A stretch of 64,000 bases of DNA from Macrolepiota albuminosa (GCA_027475525.1 JAMWFC010000116.1:3037826-3101825); one strand, 5' to 3'. Positions 42,640 to 55,425 are shown, numbered from the stretch's first letter. The notes: a model not told the origin generated them from the sequence alone. A program made the numbers and translations.

Positions 42640-43453
42640 CTACTTACTCTCGTCATCCAATGGCAGGCTATCATTGAATGGTGGCAAGGACTTGTCTTGA
42701 AGTGGCAGAAGGTCTCTGAGTTGAACATGGTTGGTGGCCTGCCAGTTCAGAGCATCCTGGCAGTTGGCTTGGTAGTCCTGCAAGATGGCCAGACTATAGG
42801 CCAAGTTGTCAAATTGGAGCCTGAAGGCCATGAGCTAACCACATACATGCTTCCACTTCCAACTCAGTATCTCCTCCATCTTTGCTGCTCTCCTGGCAAA
42901 CCTCTCTAGCATTTTGGAAGGATGCAAAGTGACCACAGGATACATGAGATCTTGTCCCAGCTACTGAAAAGCATTGCCAATTATGCAGAGGGTTAGCTGT
43001 GAGGTCTAGAAAGGATCAAATCTTGCTGTGGTCTCCTTGTCCGAATCTGTTCCAGCCCATGAGGCAGTAGGGCCATGGAGTGGCAATCACTGCCAATTGG
43101 AGTCTTCCCTCAGTGTTTCTTTGTTCTGCTCTGTTGCTGGAAGTGCACCAGCTGTGCCCTCTAGCCTCTCCTCCTACATCTCAGAATTTTTATTTTCTAC
43201 CACATTCTCATTACCCCCTGTGCTGCCCTCTCCATTGCTACTGGTATCATGGCTACATCCTCCTCATCCTCAGCAGCCAGCAAAGATGCCCTTTCTAGAT
43301 AGATGGGAGATAATAACTGGCTGGGACTGCCTTCTAAGTCAGCAGGAGAGAGGCGGCTGGTGGCAAGTGCAGTCTTCAACTCCTTCATCTCTATATCTTC
43401 TGAGGTGGAGGGGGGTGACACCACATGAGTACGTTTTGCTTTTGCTAAATAAA
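42640..43453 (-). pseudogene. antisense accessory gene, type 1 (truncated by copia-like LTR)
   Basis: C-terminal part of the last exon: KAKRTHVVSPPSTSEDIEMK, LATSRLSPADLEGSPSQLLS, then after frame disruptions DYQANCQDALNWQATNHVQL and LPLDDESK-stop at 42640. Upstream exons including the cysteine cluster are removed where the copia-like LTR starts (43454). Confidence 0.75.
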
Positions 43454-43704
43454 TGTTAAAATTGCCTGTTACATCTATTCCACTATCTATTATGATCATC
43501 ATTCTACTCCAAGTTCATTCTATCATATGTATCTACATGTGATTATTCTTTATTCACATTTATATAGATCATCTGAAGTCCTCACTCTTTCTGACTTTGG
43601 ATTTTAGGTTAGTAGTACTTTACTTTGCTCAATACATTCTTTCTGACTTTGGACTTCAGCTTTAGTGACAGTTTCTGTCTCCTGTGCTTTGCCTGTCTTT
43701 AACA
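43454..43704 (+). repeat. copia-like LTR, plus orientation (251 bp)
   Basis: Starts TGTTAAAATTGCC and ends GTCTTTAACA. Flanks (ATAAA, CCAAG) do not match, so it may be one end of a rearranged element. Confidence 0.72.
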
Positions 43705-45165
43705 CCAAGTCCTGCACAATATATGAGTGTACTAGTACAAAGCATCAGAAGCAAAGTTCAATATTCTAAAGACAGTAGTGATTTCAATAGAAACAGAAAC
43801 TTACAATGTGCATACAAGAAATGTTGAGACACATGAAAGATAAATTTGTAAAGATACTAAGAAATTTCATCTGGAAAAAACATCCTATCCTACAGTTGAC
43901 ATAGACACCATGTGGCTACTTCATTAAAGAAGAGCCAAGAAGATGCTAGACATTAGAATCTAAAATGAGGTGATGAACTTATTATAAGCAAATGAAGAGA
44001 TACTTGAAAATAAAGTTAGACATATTAGCATGAGCAGATATAGCAGACAAAATAATTGAACAAAAACTAGCCAAAAATACCTTTCTACAGACTATACATA
44101 TTGATATAAGAGAAAAAAAAGAAAGCCTATCTTCACAGTTCCAAAGAATGCTAAAAACAGCAAAGAAACATTATCTTGCTTTTGAACTTTAAATACTGGA
44201 AGATTCACTAAAGAACTCAATGCCAATTTGGTTCTATCTAAAGATGGCCACTATAAAAAACATGAGGGTAAACTTACAAGATGATGATGATGATGATGAT
44301 TTAATTTGTTTAGTTAGAGAGTTATTTTGTATATGGGAATAATGTTCTAACTCCCTCAGTATGTAATAATATGCTACTTACAGACACTTTGGTAGGTACT
44401 CCAGCCTGATGCTTTTTTAAGCATGCTGGTTATGCCTCATAGCCACTTTACTATAATTTGATCCTACTTAAGCTCTTCATTGGAGTTCATACTACTTTGC
44501 ATATATAATCTCTTTTTATCTGCTGCTAATGTGCCATCCCAATGATTGGACCTATCTATTTTCATCAATGCTTGCTGACAATGTGGCCAGGGCTCCACAA
44601 CTCTAAACCCCCCCACATCCAAAGGCTATCTTTGGCCAAGTTCTCACCTCCCCTGCAGGGGCTATAGAAGAGCCAGCAGGCCAGAAGATTCTGCAGTCTG
44701 TATGAAACCTAATAACCTCAACCGACTTTTATCAAATCCCAACCAACAGTGTCACATGGTACTTCAGCAACCAGGCAGACAACCACTTAAGGTCTGGACT
44801 GCTTTGTCACCTAACTTTGCCTCTACTCAGACTACAACTTGCTTGGTCAGCAAGGTACAGTTTTCCCTCTTCCAACTCCTTCACATTGAAGAATTCTTCT
44901 TTTTTCTGATTGGATATGAGCATGATAGTCACATTGATTTATTAAGTCACATGCAAATTGATCTCCCATATAATGGCCTGCACAACAAAGCCTAGTATTG
45001 CATGTGAGGGCAGTGGCTTCCTAGCAGCATTGAATAAGCCAGATACAGTGTCTAAAGTGTTTGCTATCAAAGGCCGCAGTATATAGGCAAGAGTTAAACT
45101 AATGACCTTACTGTTCCCACTCAGTACAAGCTCTAAGGACATAATGATGCCAGCTGAGCCACCAT
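43705..45165. other. unassigned AT-rich region
   Basis: No similarity to the LTR elements of the window and no recognised domain. A 98-codon ORF (44702-44995) and a Lys-rich decayed stretch at about 43990-44210 could be remnants of another retroelement or its internal region. A (GAT)7 tract lies at 44280-44300. Confidence 0.4.
44280..44300 (+). repeat. (GAT)7 microsatellite
   Basis: Seven perfect GAT units. Confidence 0.95.
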
Positions 45166-45594
45166 TGATAGGCTTCTACTCAGGCTGAGTGCACCAAAAG
45201 GCACTATAGGCCTATCAATACTTGATATACTGGAAACTCTAGCAATTCTCTCAGATACAGGACACCTCTAGACTTAGCACTCTGCTATAGCTATTGCTTA
45301 TTAGTCTCAACTACTACTATTAGTCCTTCAGCATACACCATACATTGATTTCAAAGATTTAGGAGGTCCAGGACTCATGGGGCTAGCAGAATATATTCTA
45401 ACCTGACATTTTTATTCATCAAAAATTGATACAATGTTTAGTGCTGACATTAGAATTCACAATGTCTGTTGAGAATTTTTTGACCATACTCTAGAGAGGC
45501 TTGGCCAATCAGAATTACACTAAAAAGTGAGCAGACTCATACAATTTTAAGCCAGTTTAGAGTCACCACGGCTAATGGGCTATAACACTGTTGG
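45166..45594 (+). repeat. LTR-B fragment (5' part)
   Basis: Starts TGATAGGCTTC and follows LTR-B to about the CTGTTGG position (45594), where an inverted LTR-C begins. The rest of this LTR-B was not found. Confidence 0.75.
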
Positions 45595-46145
45595 TGTCAG
45601 GTTCTGCTAAATCGGGGGCTTTCCAGGAAAGCAACACCCTTACAAGGTGAATTTGATCTACATGTACTTGGGTGTCTGAAACTCTAAACTGTGCTCCAGG
45701 GTTCAAGACATGAACAGGAGATTCCTGAAATAAGGAACTTAGTCTGGGGATTGGGTGAAGTCGAAGAAAATTAAAGGATTGGAGTCGAGTCAGGAACTGG
45801 AAGTTCTAGGACAAGACCTGGTTAGTAGAGTTTAAGTTGCAAAGTGCATACCAATCTTAAGAGCATGCAAATAAGTTGAATGTGCCAGTCAAAGCATGCT
45901 AGCCAAGCGTACCAGTCAGTATGTACCAGTTAATTAAAGGGCATGCAAACAATCAATGTAATATCAAAACTAGCGAATATAAGGAGGAGGCTACTTTATA
46001 AGTACTATGGGGTTCTGAGATGTCTGAAACAAGTTTTGAAAGGCATTGAGTAACAGAAGGAGACTGTATACTGGGGATCGTGCATGTGGGACATGTGATC
46101 AATTGGCACAGAGGTGAGCCATGATGTGTGATGCATGATGGCCGG
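45595..46145 (-). repeat. LTR-C, inverted, first part
   Basis: Plus strand starts TGTCAGGTTCTGC, the reverse complement of the LTR-C 3' end at 1629, and follows it to GATGGCCGG. Continues at 47280-47388 after an inserted solo LTR. Confidence 0.78.
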
Positions 46146-47279
46146 TGTGGTAAGGGAGAATGAGTCATAGATGAAAACTGGGCAGAAGACGAGTTATACG
46201 AGGAAAGGAAAATAATTGAAGAAAAAGTAGGAACAGCATGAAAATCTACAAAACAAAGGATGAGAATACAAAGCGAGAAATACAGTAGAAAAAGAATAAA
46301 TAGTAATTCTGAGGGGAAAATAGAAAAGAGGAACAGCGGGAATTCAGGGAGCAATTGAGGGGTCAGAAAACAATTAATAATTGAAAACCTTATTTCAAGA
46401 CCGTCTGCCAGTTGGAAAGCTTATTCAAAGACAATTGAGTAAGAGTAACAAGTTAAGATTCAAATTATGAGACCAACCAATAGTCAAAACCTAAATTAGA
46501 TGATCAAAAGAAACGTAAAAAATGTATAAAAGAAAAGAAAGTAGGAGAAGAATACAGGTTTTTATACCCCATACTCTCTGGTCTTAAATTTTGCTTGATT
46601 CATGCATTTTGTACTCTTGTCTTGTTGTTGTCTGATCTGTTCTTGATTGTCTCATCTGCTTAGCTCTATTCTGGTTTGTTCGACGTCTAATCTGACGTCA
46701 AACACCGTATGCTCGCTGTCTTTGGCAGCAAGTTCAGATCTTCTCAGCTTCTTGGTGGTCTCGCTTCTCTGTCTTGGCTCCTCTTCTGCTTGTCTTGGCT
46801 TTGTTTCTGTCAGTTTCAGCACTGTCTTCAGCTTCTCAGAGTTCTAGTTTCTCTGTTTTGTCTGTCTTGGCCCTACTTTTGCCTGTCACGGCTTAGTTCT
46901 CAGACTGTTTGCTTGACTCAGCATCTCCGCTTCTGTGTTGGCATCTTAGCATTTTGGGTTCTTCAGGTTCTACCTGTCACTAAGCTTTGTAGTCTTAGTT
47001 GCTTTTATTTTTACTGAGAATTCTTTTGTCTTGACTCGAGTCGAATTCTACGATTACTCTCCCTTACTGGTATCTGACTATTACTGGGCAACTCTTCATT
47101 CACACTGGTGCTCGTCTGCCTCTGCCCTTTGAGCTTCTGCCTTATTGTGACAGATGTTACTTCATATTTACATCACACTCCCACATCCTTTTACCTAAAT
47201 CGACTTCTATTTCTGCTCTCTGTTTTCAACTCTTTTGACTTTGTTTCCGATCCATCAGGTAGCCCATCTCACGTCCACA
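46146..47279 (+). mobile_element. solo LTR-D (1134 bp) nested in LTR-C
   Basis: Starts TGTGG and ends CCACA. Flanked by CCGG (46142-46145) and CCAG (47280-47283), a 4-bp target duplication with one CpG-type change. TATAAAAG lies near 46527. T-rich downstream part. No internal coding region, so it is a solo LTR of a family not otherwise seen here. Confidence 0.72.
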
Positions 47280-47388
47280 CCAGATTGAATGGCATGATCT
47301 GATTGTTAATCATGAGGTGGTGGTCAGGCCATCAGGTAGTCCCAGGGTCTGTGATGCGGGGGCTGTTAGGAGTACTGTGTGATGGCGG
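47280..47388 (-). repeat. LTR-C, inverted, second part
   Basis: Resumes with GCATGATCTGATTGTTAAT, matching about 960-985 of the first LTR-C inverted, and is cut at 47389 by an inverted LTR-B. Confidence 0.6.
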
Positions 47389-48459
47389 TGATGATGCCAA
47401 CTATGGTTGAGTGCGCTGGATGTATATGCAGTACAACACTGTCTCCAGCGCTTGGCATGTGTAGTTGTGAGGAGTCCTGACAGGGTCCCGGTGTGCTTGA
47501 GCAGAGGTGATAGAACGATGCGCTAGATTATAGCGTCTCGGGGGCTACCTGGCAGACGGTAAGTGTCGTAGCTTAAACGAAGATATAGAAGAAAAGATGA
47601 GTAGCACAGCGTATTGTGTCTATAGGTGGCACCGTAAATGATAAAGATGAGAGAGACAAGGCTAGCGCCCGACTTAGTGACAAAGTCAGAGAAAGCTAGC
47701 ACAATTTGAACGCTAAGTGTAACTGGGTGCTCAAGAGGTTATGATTTGTTGTTATATACATGTCAAGTAGCTATTTTATATACTATGCACTACCGTGTTT
47801 GCCAAGATAAAAGTCCATCTGCGGTGCTACCTCCTAGCGCCTCTCCTTGTGGTTTCCTCTAACGGTGACCTGTCAACAGCGACCTTTTGCACATGGATAA
47901 TGGCGACCAACGGCGTTATGACCCACGGCGACCAGCGGCGACTCTATATTGACTTAGAATTATACAAGTCTGCTCACTTTTACTATAACTCCGATTGGCC
48001 AGGCTGTTCCAGGGTATGGTTGAAAAATCCTCGACAGACGCCATGAGCACTAATGTCAGCGCTACTCATTGTACTAGTTCCTGACAGGTCCAGATGTCGG
48101 ATTTAAGTATATCTTGTGCTGCTGTCATTGATTCTTTTAAACTTCTGATTGAAGTGTCTTGTCTAATGGCAGCGCCTGCTGCTGGCTCCTTCTGGAAGTG
48201 ATCAGGATTTAGTTAGAGTCCCCTCCTGCCGTCATGTTAGCGCTATACATTCTGAGCCTCCTTTGTTCTTGGAATAGGTGAATAGAGTGTGCTGAAGGCC
48301 TGGTAGCTGGCGGTTAGGATAACTGAATAAGTCCTGTAGTAGAGTGCCAGAGCTAGGGCTGCTTTATATTCCCAACTAGTCGCTAAAGTCTTCAGTACGT
48401 CAAGTGTCGGTTGGCCTATAATGTCCCTTGATGCGCTCAGTCCAAGTAGAAGCCTATCA
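47389..48459 (-). repeat. LTR-B, inverted (1071 bp)
   Basis: Plus strand TGATGATGCCAA ... GAAGCCTATCA. Relatively CpG-rich, so younger than its surroundings. Flanks (GCGG, GCGT) match at three of four positions, and the right flank is pol sequence while the left is LTR-C, so it probably marks a recombination rather than a clean insertion. Confidence 0.82.
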
Positions 48460-49081
48460 GCGTACCGCAGTTACCCCTTGACAACATGTAGCTAACAATG
48501 TAATGGCGGTGGATGAATGCAATGACGTGCTACCTGGATTTGCATACATAACAGAGACGGTAGCACCAGAAATCAAGGAAGAGGCTGCACCACCCAAAGA
48601 AGCTACGTCCATTGACCCAGTTAAAACTTACCTCAAATAACTAAGATCTAGCGATGATCTTGCCATCCTTACTGTAGCCCAAGACTCTCACACGATTTGC
48701 TCAATTATATTGACAGTTGATGGAAAAAGCGAGATAGAATCTATCGTGGACAGCGGATCACAAATTATTTCAATGACTGCCGACGTTGCTAACAAACTGG
48801 GCATCATTTATGACCCAACAATTATTCTTAACATGCAGAGTACTAACAGCACAATCAATCAATCCTTGGGAATGGCCCAGAATGTGCTATGTGCTATTGG
48901 CGACCTTACATTCTATCTGCAAATTCATATACTGAGATCACCCGCATACGACCTACTATTGGGAAGGCTCTTTGACGTGTCAGCTCAATCAGTAGTCAAG
49001 ACGACGTCTGAAGACAAAATGATGCTAACTATTAGCGACCCTAACTCTGGAGTCAGGAGAACGGTACCGACATTTCTCTGA
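48460..49081 (+). pseudogene. protease region of the left fold-back element
   Basis: Begins mid-element directly after the inverted LTR-B. Active site intact as VDSGSQIISM (about 48747), then ILNMQSTNSTINQ and YDLLLGRLFDVSAQSVVK. Ends VPTFL-stop at 49081. It shows the site that is occupied by a solo LTR at 9894, and by an LTR-A in the right copy at 63405, uninterrupted. Confidence 0.85.
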
Positions 49082-49134
49082 GAGAGGTTCCAGAAGCCAG
49101 GACCAAGAAAGTAACCTTACATTAGCAACGAGCC

Positions 49135-50570
49135 TTGCAAGTGTTTTCTGACATCATTGAGGAGATGAGTGATAAGGATCATGGAGATGAAGCGCTTATC
49201 TTGGACTATAATCATCGGACTGGGCAAGTAACCCTTATATCACATACCCCTTTAGCCCCTGAAGTTTTGAACTCTTCTACGTCGCTTACTAGCAAAGCTT
49301 TATCCTACTTATACCTCATTGCATCCGATATTACTGAAAATCTTTTGACAGACACTTATTTTGTTTCTACTCCTGATTCTAAAGAATCTTTGATATCTGG
49401 TTTCGCTAGAAACCAAAGTTCCATTTATGATATGTTTGCTAACAACAGTACCCCTCAGTGCAAAGGGGTTCAGGTTAAAAAGAAGTACAAGCCAGTAGCA
49501 CTTAAAACGAAACCAGTAGTGAGTGTCATATCTGAGGAATTTCGCATTGAGAGAAAGATCATTGGTCACCTGTTAGCGACCCTTTCCAAACTTAATCTGA
49601 ATCCGCCATCCTTTGAACCTACAGGACAATTTATGGAGGAACAACGGGCGCTATTCCTTAGTGCCCATGATACAGGCTTTCTATTGACGGCAGAACTGGC
49701 TTTCTATTGACGGCAGAACTAGATGTATTAGTTGACATTATGCAAAAACAAAACGAAGCGTTTGCTTGGGAGAATTCAGAACACAGTAAACTTAGAACTG
49801 ACTTCTTTCCACCAGTGGTTATACTGACAATACCTCATGTACTTTGGACTGAGCATAACCGACCTATAACACTGGGCATTGAAGCCAAAGTTTGCCAAAT
49901 TATTTGCTCTAAAATAGCAGTGGGAGTTTACGAGCCTTCTAATTCAGCTTATAGATCGCAATGATTTTATGTACTAAAGAAAGAAGCTACATATAGTTCA
50001 CAGTTTGGAACCACTAAACAAAGTCACGATTCATTATTCAGGGGTACCTCCCTTCTCTGATCATGTTGCTGAGTCTTTCACAGGACAAATATGTGGCGCT
50101 ACCCTGGATTTGTACGTTGGCTATGATAAGCGCTTAATTCACTCTTCCTCTTGTGACTTAACAACATTTCAAATGCCGTTCGGAGTGCTATGACTAGTTA
50201 CACTTTCTATGGGATGGATGAACTCAGTACCTATATTCCACGATGACATTACATTTATTCTACAACCTAAAATACCTCACCATGTGCTTAGTTTTATCAA
50301 TGATATAAGCGTTAAGGGCCCAAAAGATTGGCGCCTTGTAAATGGCAAGCCTGAAGTGCACCCAGAAAATCCCAATATTTGCATGGCGCTATGGGACTTC
50401 TTCCAATTAGTTAACCAAGTGCTCCAGCGCATGAAGTATTGTGGCAGAACATTCTCAGGATACAAGCTGGTTCTTTGCGCACTGCAATTTAAAATTTTAG
50501 GGCACGTTTGCATGCCAGAGGGCAGGATCCCTGAGGAGAGCTGATTAGTGCTTCTGGAGAAGTAGGGAGT
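49135..50570 (+). pseudogene. RT region of the left fold-back element
   Basis: Pre-RT spacer (EEMSDKDHGDEALILDYNHR), KQNEAFAWENSEHSKLRTDF, RT core with LDLYVGYDK and FINDISVKG in place of FIDD. A 23-bp direct duplication at 49675-49720 shifts the frame, and removing it restores the frame; other stops (near 49963, 50192, 50543) remain. Confidence 0.85.
49675..49720. repeat. 23-bp tandem duplication
   Basis: GGCTTTCTATTGACGGCAG... repeats with period 23; the related copies have it once. Confidence 0.85.
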
Positions 50571-52720
50571 CTGCCATAACCTCTCAGAAGTTCATGCGTT
50601 TATAGGCACAGTGGGTGTTCTGCGCATATTCATACACCATTTTTCACATCGGGCGCACACTCTTAATCGCTTAACTCGTTCTGGGGTCCCCTTCAAATTT
50701 GGACCTGACCAAATTAACGCCCAAAAGGATTTAGTGAAGGCACTGCAGGAAGTGAAGCCGTTGATACTCATCAACTATACTATTTCTGATCCCATTATAC
50801 TTGCTGTTGACACCTCCTACATTGCGGTTGGCTTCTTTTTATGTCAATGTGGTGGTGCAAATTGAAAAATCAGATGCTACAATCGCTTCAGATCGATTAC
50901 CCTTAACGACAGAGAATCACACTATAGCCAGCCCAAGCTGGAGTTATATGGCTTGTTTTGATTGTTTTAGGTGCTACACATGTACCTATTGGGGTTCAAA
51001 ACCTGATTGTCAAAGTTGACGCACGTTACATCAAAGGAATGCTTCAGAATTCCGATATTCAACCTTCTGCCAGTATGAATCACTGAGTAGTAGCGATATT
51101 AATGTTCTACTTTGAGTTAGTATATGTAAAAAGCACGTTTCATGGGCCGGATGGATTATCTAGACAGCCCAGACAGCTGGAAAATAAAGTGCTAGACAAT
51201 AGCGACAACAATATATTTGATGACTAGATCAACCGACTGCAGGGTTTTGTACATATCATTCAATTGCCTATTCTGGTGCTTCACAAAGATCACCCAATCT
51301 TAACTTGGTTACACCTTATCATCCCATATTAATCTAAACCATATCAGGCTCCATTGACTTTTTATATGGCCAGTATCTATAACGTCGCTAAGCCATCTAA
51401 TGATCTAAAGATAGTTGAGGAACCCAGACTCTTGCGGGAAGACAGTCAAAACCTACCATATTTGGCAGTACCTCAAAGCGCCAAAGCTAAGTCAGAAGAT
51501 CAGCACGTTGACCAGGTTAGAAAGTGGCTACAGAATTTGCGACAACCATCAGACCTTACAGATACGGAATACGCCACCTTCATCTGATATGCAACAACTT
51601 TCTTTATAGTTGAAGATCAGCTTTGGCGACACAATAGAAATGGCGCCCACAAATTAGTAATCAAACCTGACAGTTGAATCAGAATTCTATGCGCTATGCA
51701 CAACAACTTAGGACATCGAAGGCTCTATGCAACGAGGGTAAATTTATTGGAACGTTTTTGGTGGCCTCAAGTTAGCGCCAATATTGCATGGTATATTTGC
51801 ACTTGTCATCTTTGCCAAATCTAGCAGACATGCCAAGTTCTCATTCCTCCAACAGTAGCAACTCCAGCACCATTGTTTGGAAAAATATATATCGATACTA
51901 TGCACATGCCCAAGTCAGGGCGCTACAAGTACATCATCCAGGAAAGGTGTTCCTTGGTACATTGGCCAGAGTTCCGTAGGCACCAGTGAGAAAATACAGA
52001 CGCTATAGCTAAGTGGCTCTTTGAAGATGTTATTTGCAGATGGGGAGCCCTTCATGAGATTGTTACAGACAATGGGGCGCCTATAGTCAAAGCACTTACC
52101 TATCTCACAAAAAAATACAATATACAGCACATTTGAGTCTCTGAGTACAACAAACGCACTAACGGTATGATCAAAAGGCCGCATTTCAATGTTTGACAGG
52201 CACTATTCAAGGCGGTAGACAGTGACAAAAGTTGCTGGAGCGAAGCGACTTATTCAGTCTTTTGGTCTGAGCAGGTTACTGTATAAAAAAGGATGGGCTG
52301 TTCTCCTTACTATGCTATGACTGGCACTTATCCCCTGCTTCCAGCGGACGTTGTAGAGATGATGTACTTACAACCCCTGCCCAACTCAATACTATTTTCT
52401 ACCGATTTGATCGCTAGGTGCACTATTGACCTACAACAACACATAGAGGATCTCAAGTGCTTACATGAGGTGGTATTTCAAGCTAGATGACAGGCCACAT
52501 TGCGATTTGAGAGTGAGCACAGCGCTACGATCCAGGACTACAACTTTACAGCTGGCACCTTAGTACTAATGCACAACTTAAAAATCAAAGTGCCCATAAC
52601 AAAAAGATGCAACCTCAGTACCTAGGACCTCTCATAGTAGTTTCCTACAATAGAGGAGGTGCCTACATCCTCTGCGAGTTGGACGGCTCAGTTTTGCATT
52701 GACCAGTAGCGGTGTTCTGA
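50571..52720 (+). pseudogene. RNase H and integrase of the left fold-back element
   Basis: IILAVDTSYIAVGFFLCQC (about 50795), connection domain YIKGMLQNSDIQPSAS, integrase zinc region (GHRRLYATRVNLLERFWWPQ, about 51711; CHLCQI), DTMHMPKSGRYK, TDNGAPIVKALTYL, the post-core segment and LGPLIVVSYN. Multiple stops. Coding sequence is interrupted at 52720 by a solo LTR and resumes at 53676. Confidence 0.83.
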
Positions 52721-53675
52721 TGATAGGACCCCACACAGGCTAGGCGCATCAATGGCAGGCTCAGCATTGGCTCCGAAAACCTTGCTGCACTCATTCCAAA
52801 CTTGGCGCATGTGTTTTATTCATTTTAAGTCATTCCTGATGGCCATGCATGACAAGAGACGTACCTGATCAGTGATAGCGCTGACGGCAGCAGGAATGAC
52901 AAGTGACAGCGGGCAACACGCTGTTGGCAAGCGTTGACAGATGGCATCACTCAGGCAGCACATGGTCTCACTAGCCGGCGGCAGCGCTTACAAGTTAGAA
53001 TAATGGTATTTTCCCATGACTGACAGCTTGGCGTTTCACCTTGGTGCCTGGCATTGCCTAGCACCTTCTCGTTATTTGGACAGACAGTATTTTTATTAAC
53101 CTCTCAATATTTAGTTTAATGCACAGCAACTACTTACACTCTTTCCAGTTTGCCGCTTATTTTAGCAATAGTGAACTCATCTTCACTATAAATATTTACC
53201 ATTGTCGTCAGTTAGAAACAGAACAGAGTACCCCACTTTACACCCCTCAGTTCACCCTACAGTGCAGATTTCTTTTGAGCTGACTAAATTCATAGTCGCC
53301 AACTGTCTGGACATTCTTAGCCTGCTTGCCGCAGTTACGCTTACAGAACCTACGAGCCTAGCACTTATGGCAGGCATCATGCAGCTTAGTTGTTGCTAAG
53401 CCTCTAGTTCCCTTCCTGCGTCACCTTGCCGCATTTAACCGTGTTCATCCTCCTACCCTTTTAGGCGCACTTTGTCATTGGTGCAACTTCCTTACTGCCT
53501 TTCCTTGCCGACTATTGTTACTGACTTATATCCAACCTTGCTGTTTAACTCTTTTTCAGACTTGTTCCCTGGGAACTGCCCAGGACTCCCTCAATCTTAG
53601 TGTGCCCAACGCATTATTACCCAGGTCAGTAGCCATAAACCGTATCTGCTACTGATCTACTTTTGGGCATCATCA
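52721..53675 (+). mobile_element. solo LTR-A variant in pol, sense orientation (955 bp)
   Basis: TGATAGGACCCC ... GGGCATCATCA. Flanked by CTGA (52717-52720) and CCGA (53676-53679), a 4-bp duplication with one CpG decay change. The right fold-back copy has the uninterrupted site at about 59775. Confidence 0.88.
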
Positions 53676-53819
53676 CCGACTCATTTCCTACTTAGCACAT
53701 GAACATATTTCATTACCTTTGTCGGCGCTGGACATTGACACAGCCAAACTTTGAGAGCTTGAAGAGATGGAGTTGGTGGACGATGACGAGACCACTCCAG
53801 ATGAAGATGAGGAGCAATA
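53676..53819 (+). pseudogene. Pol C-terminus of the left fold-back element
   Basis: Continues pol after the solo LTR: RLISYLAHEHISLPLSALDI, a TGA, then acidic tail ELVDDDETTPDEDEEQ-stop at 53819. The tail differs from the LTR-A element (DDDDLPTLVEEEEND). Confidence 0.8.
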
Positions 53820-53997
53820 AACTCATACAAAAAATGAGGCGCTAACCGTTAGCACCCCCCCCTTGATCAGACTTAAGCAACATGACAACCATAAAAGAAT
53901 AAATAAATGTGTGGTACTAATACAAAATGGACTAGCAAATCGATTTGGGCTACAAAAGCTACGATAGTGAGGAAGACCTATGATGAGGACCTTTGAC

Positions 53998-55425
53998 TCA
54001 TTCCTTGTGTCGCCTATAGGTGGAAGGAGCGCTGGAAGGGGAATGCACCACAGCACTAGGCAGCGTGGGAGGAGCACCGGAAGGGGGAGGCACCAGAGCA
54101 CTAGGAGGAGGTGTGAGAGGAGCCCCTGTAGATGGAGCATGGAAAGCGCCCAGAGGAGCGGCGGAAGGAGCAGGAGATGAGTGCCACCTGTCCTCATCTG
54201 GGTGAGACTTTAAAGCCATAAAGGAAACAATCAGACGTGCGAGCACAGCTCTATGAGCGCCGAGATTAACAAGAGTTGGCAGGGGAAGCCATGAGAGGCT
54301 CTAAAAAGCGGCAAGAAATTAGCAATCTAAGGTCAGGAAGGAAGAGACAGACACTAACCAAACTCCTGGTCTCATGGAGAAGGCTGTGTAGACTCAAGGC
54401 GGTACCTGTAACAGGCTCCTACAAAATGCATGAGCATTGCTTAACACACGCGCTAATAGAGGGCGTACAGTGACTAAGTCAGAATCCAAGTCGATTATCC
54501 ACTCTTTGGATGCCGCTAGCAGGAGACAGTATCTGCGCACCAGGGTCATGATATTACTGTTCTTGTGTGGAAAGCTGCCAGAAGGCATTAATGCAAGAAA
54601 CAGCTTGAGACGATCTAGAATAACAGGACGGTGAACAAGTATGGGGTTATCAAGAAGGAGGGAAGGTTCTGGCATGATGTGATACTGACTGGGTTAACAG
54701 CACCAGAACCCATGAAATACCTCAAGCTACTTGCAGGGTCGCAGATACTTGGGAATTTTTACATGCACAAAACAATCACGGAGGGGGCAACAATAGCAAT
54801 GCATTTCATATAACTACAACAAAAGAAATCAACTATCTAAAATCTGTCAGCCCAGTGGCGCCACAGAAAAGAAGGAGCTGACTTACATAAATGACATAGG
54901 AGACAGACAAGCATCAAGGACCAGGCAAAAGGAGAGGCTGGGGAGGCCTCTAGCCTTTGGCAGGACCACAAAAAAGCCAGCCACCAGTAGACGAATGGGG
55001 TGCCTAGCGAGGCAATGCGTTAGAAGGAAGAAAATGAGGTAATAAGGCAACAAACCAGATAGTGGCTCTCCTCCAGCAGCAACTCCAGATGCTCTTTTGT
55101 CTCCTTGGTCGCGATTTGCTTTATTTGGCAACTATTAGAAGAGAAGGAGGATGAAAAAGGCAAAAGCGCACCTGAAAAATCCGACTCCAGTTCTTCTCCA
55201 TACCAAAATGAGTCAATGGCAGGTCATTGTTCTAAATCTCACAAGCTGCGCAAAGTAGCTGGCAACAACGACCTAACTCAACGACTCCATTGGTCAGTCC
55301 GGGCATGCCAACAGCTGGGTAGTGGGGAAAAAGGAGGTCGTGTGTTCCAGGAAAGTGGGGGGATCAATTATGACATGAGCATGATCACAGCAGGGAGACC
55401 ACACGATGCCGGTTGGGCTTTCCAT
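53998..55425 (-). pseudogene. antisense accessory gene, type 2 (left fold-back copy)
   Basis: Occupies the same slot as the type 1 gene (after pol, opposite strand) but is unrelated in sequence. It starts MESPTGIVWSP (55425). Exon 2 encodes PNKANRDQGDKRASGVAAGG followed by a strongly hydrophobic stretch (LLPYYLIFFLLTHCLARH ... LLVAGFFVVLP) that could span a membrane. A later exon starts near 54675 with MPEPSLLLDNPILVHRP and includes NIMTLVRRYCLLLAAS. The C-terminus is Ser/Pro/Ala-rich, ending TYRRHKE-stop at 53998. Introns are inferred from comparison with the copy at 58056-59444. At least one stop interrupts exon 1 (about 55225). No family recognised. Confidence 0.6.

Noticed and set aside
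44702..44995. 98-codon ORF as a host gene
   Set aside because: No conserved motif, no intron evidence, compositionally ordinary; left as unassigned.
47389..48459. Inverted LTR-B as a clean solo insertion
   Set aside because: Flanks do not form a full target duplication and come from different repeats on each side.
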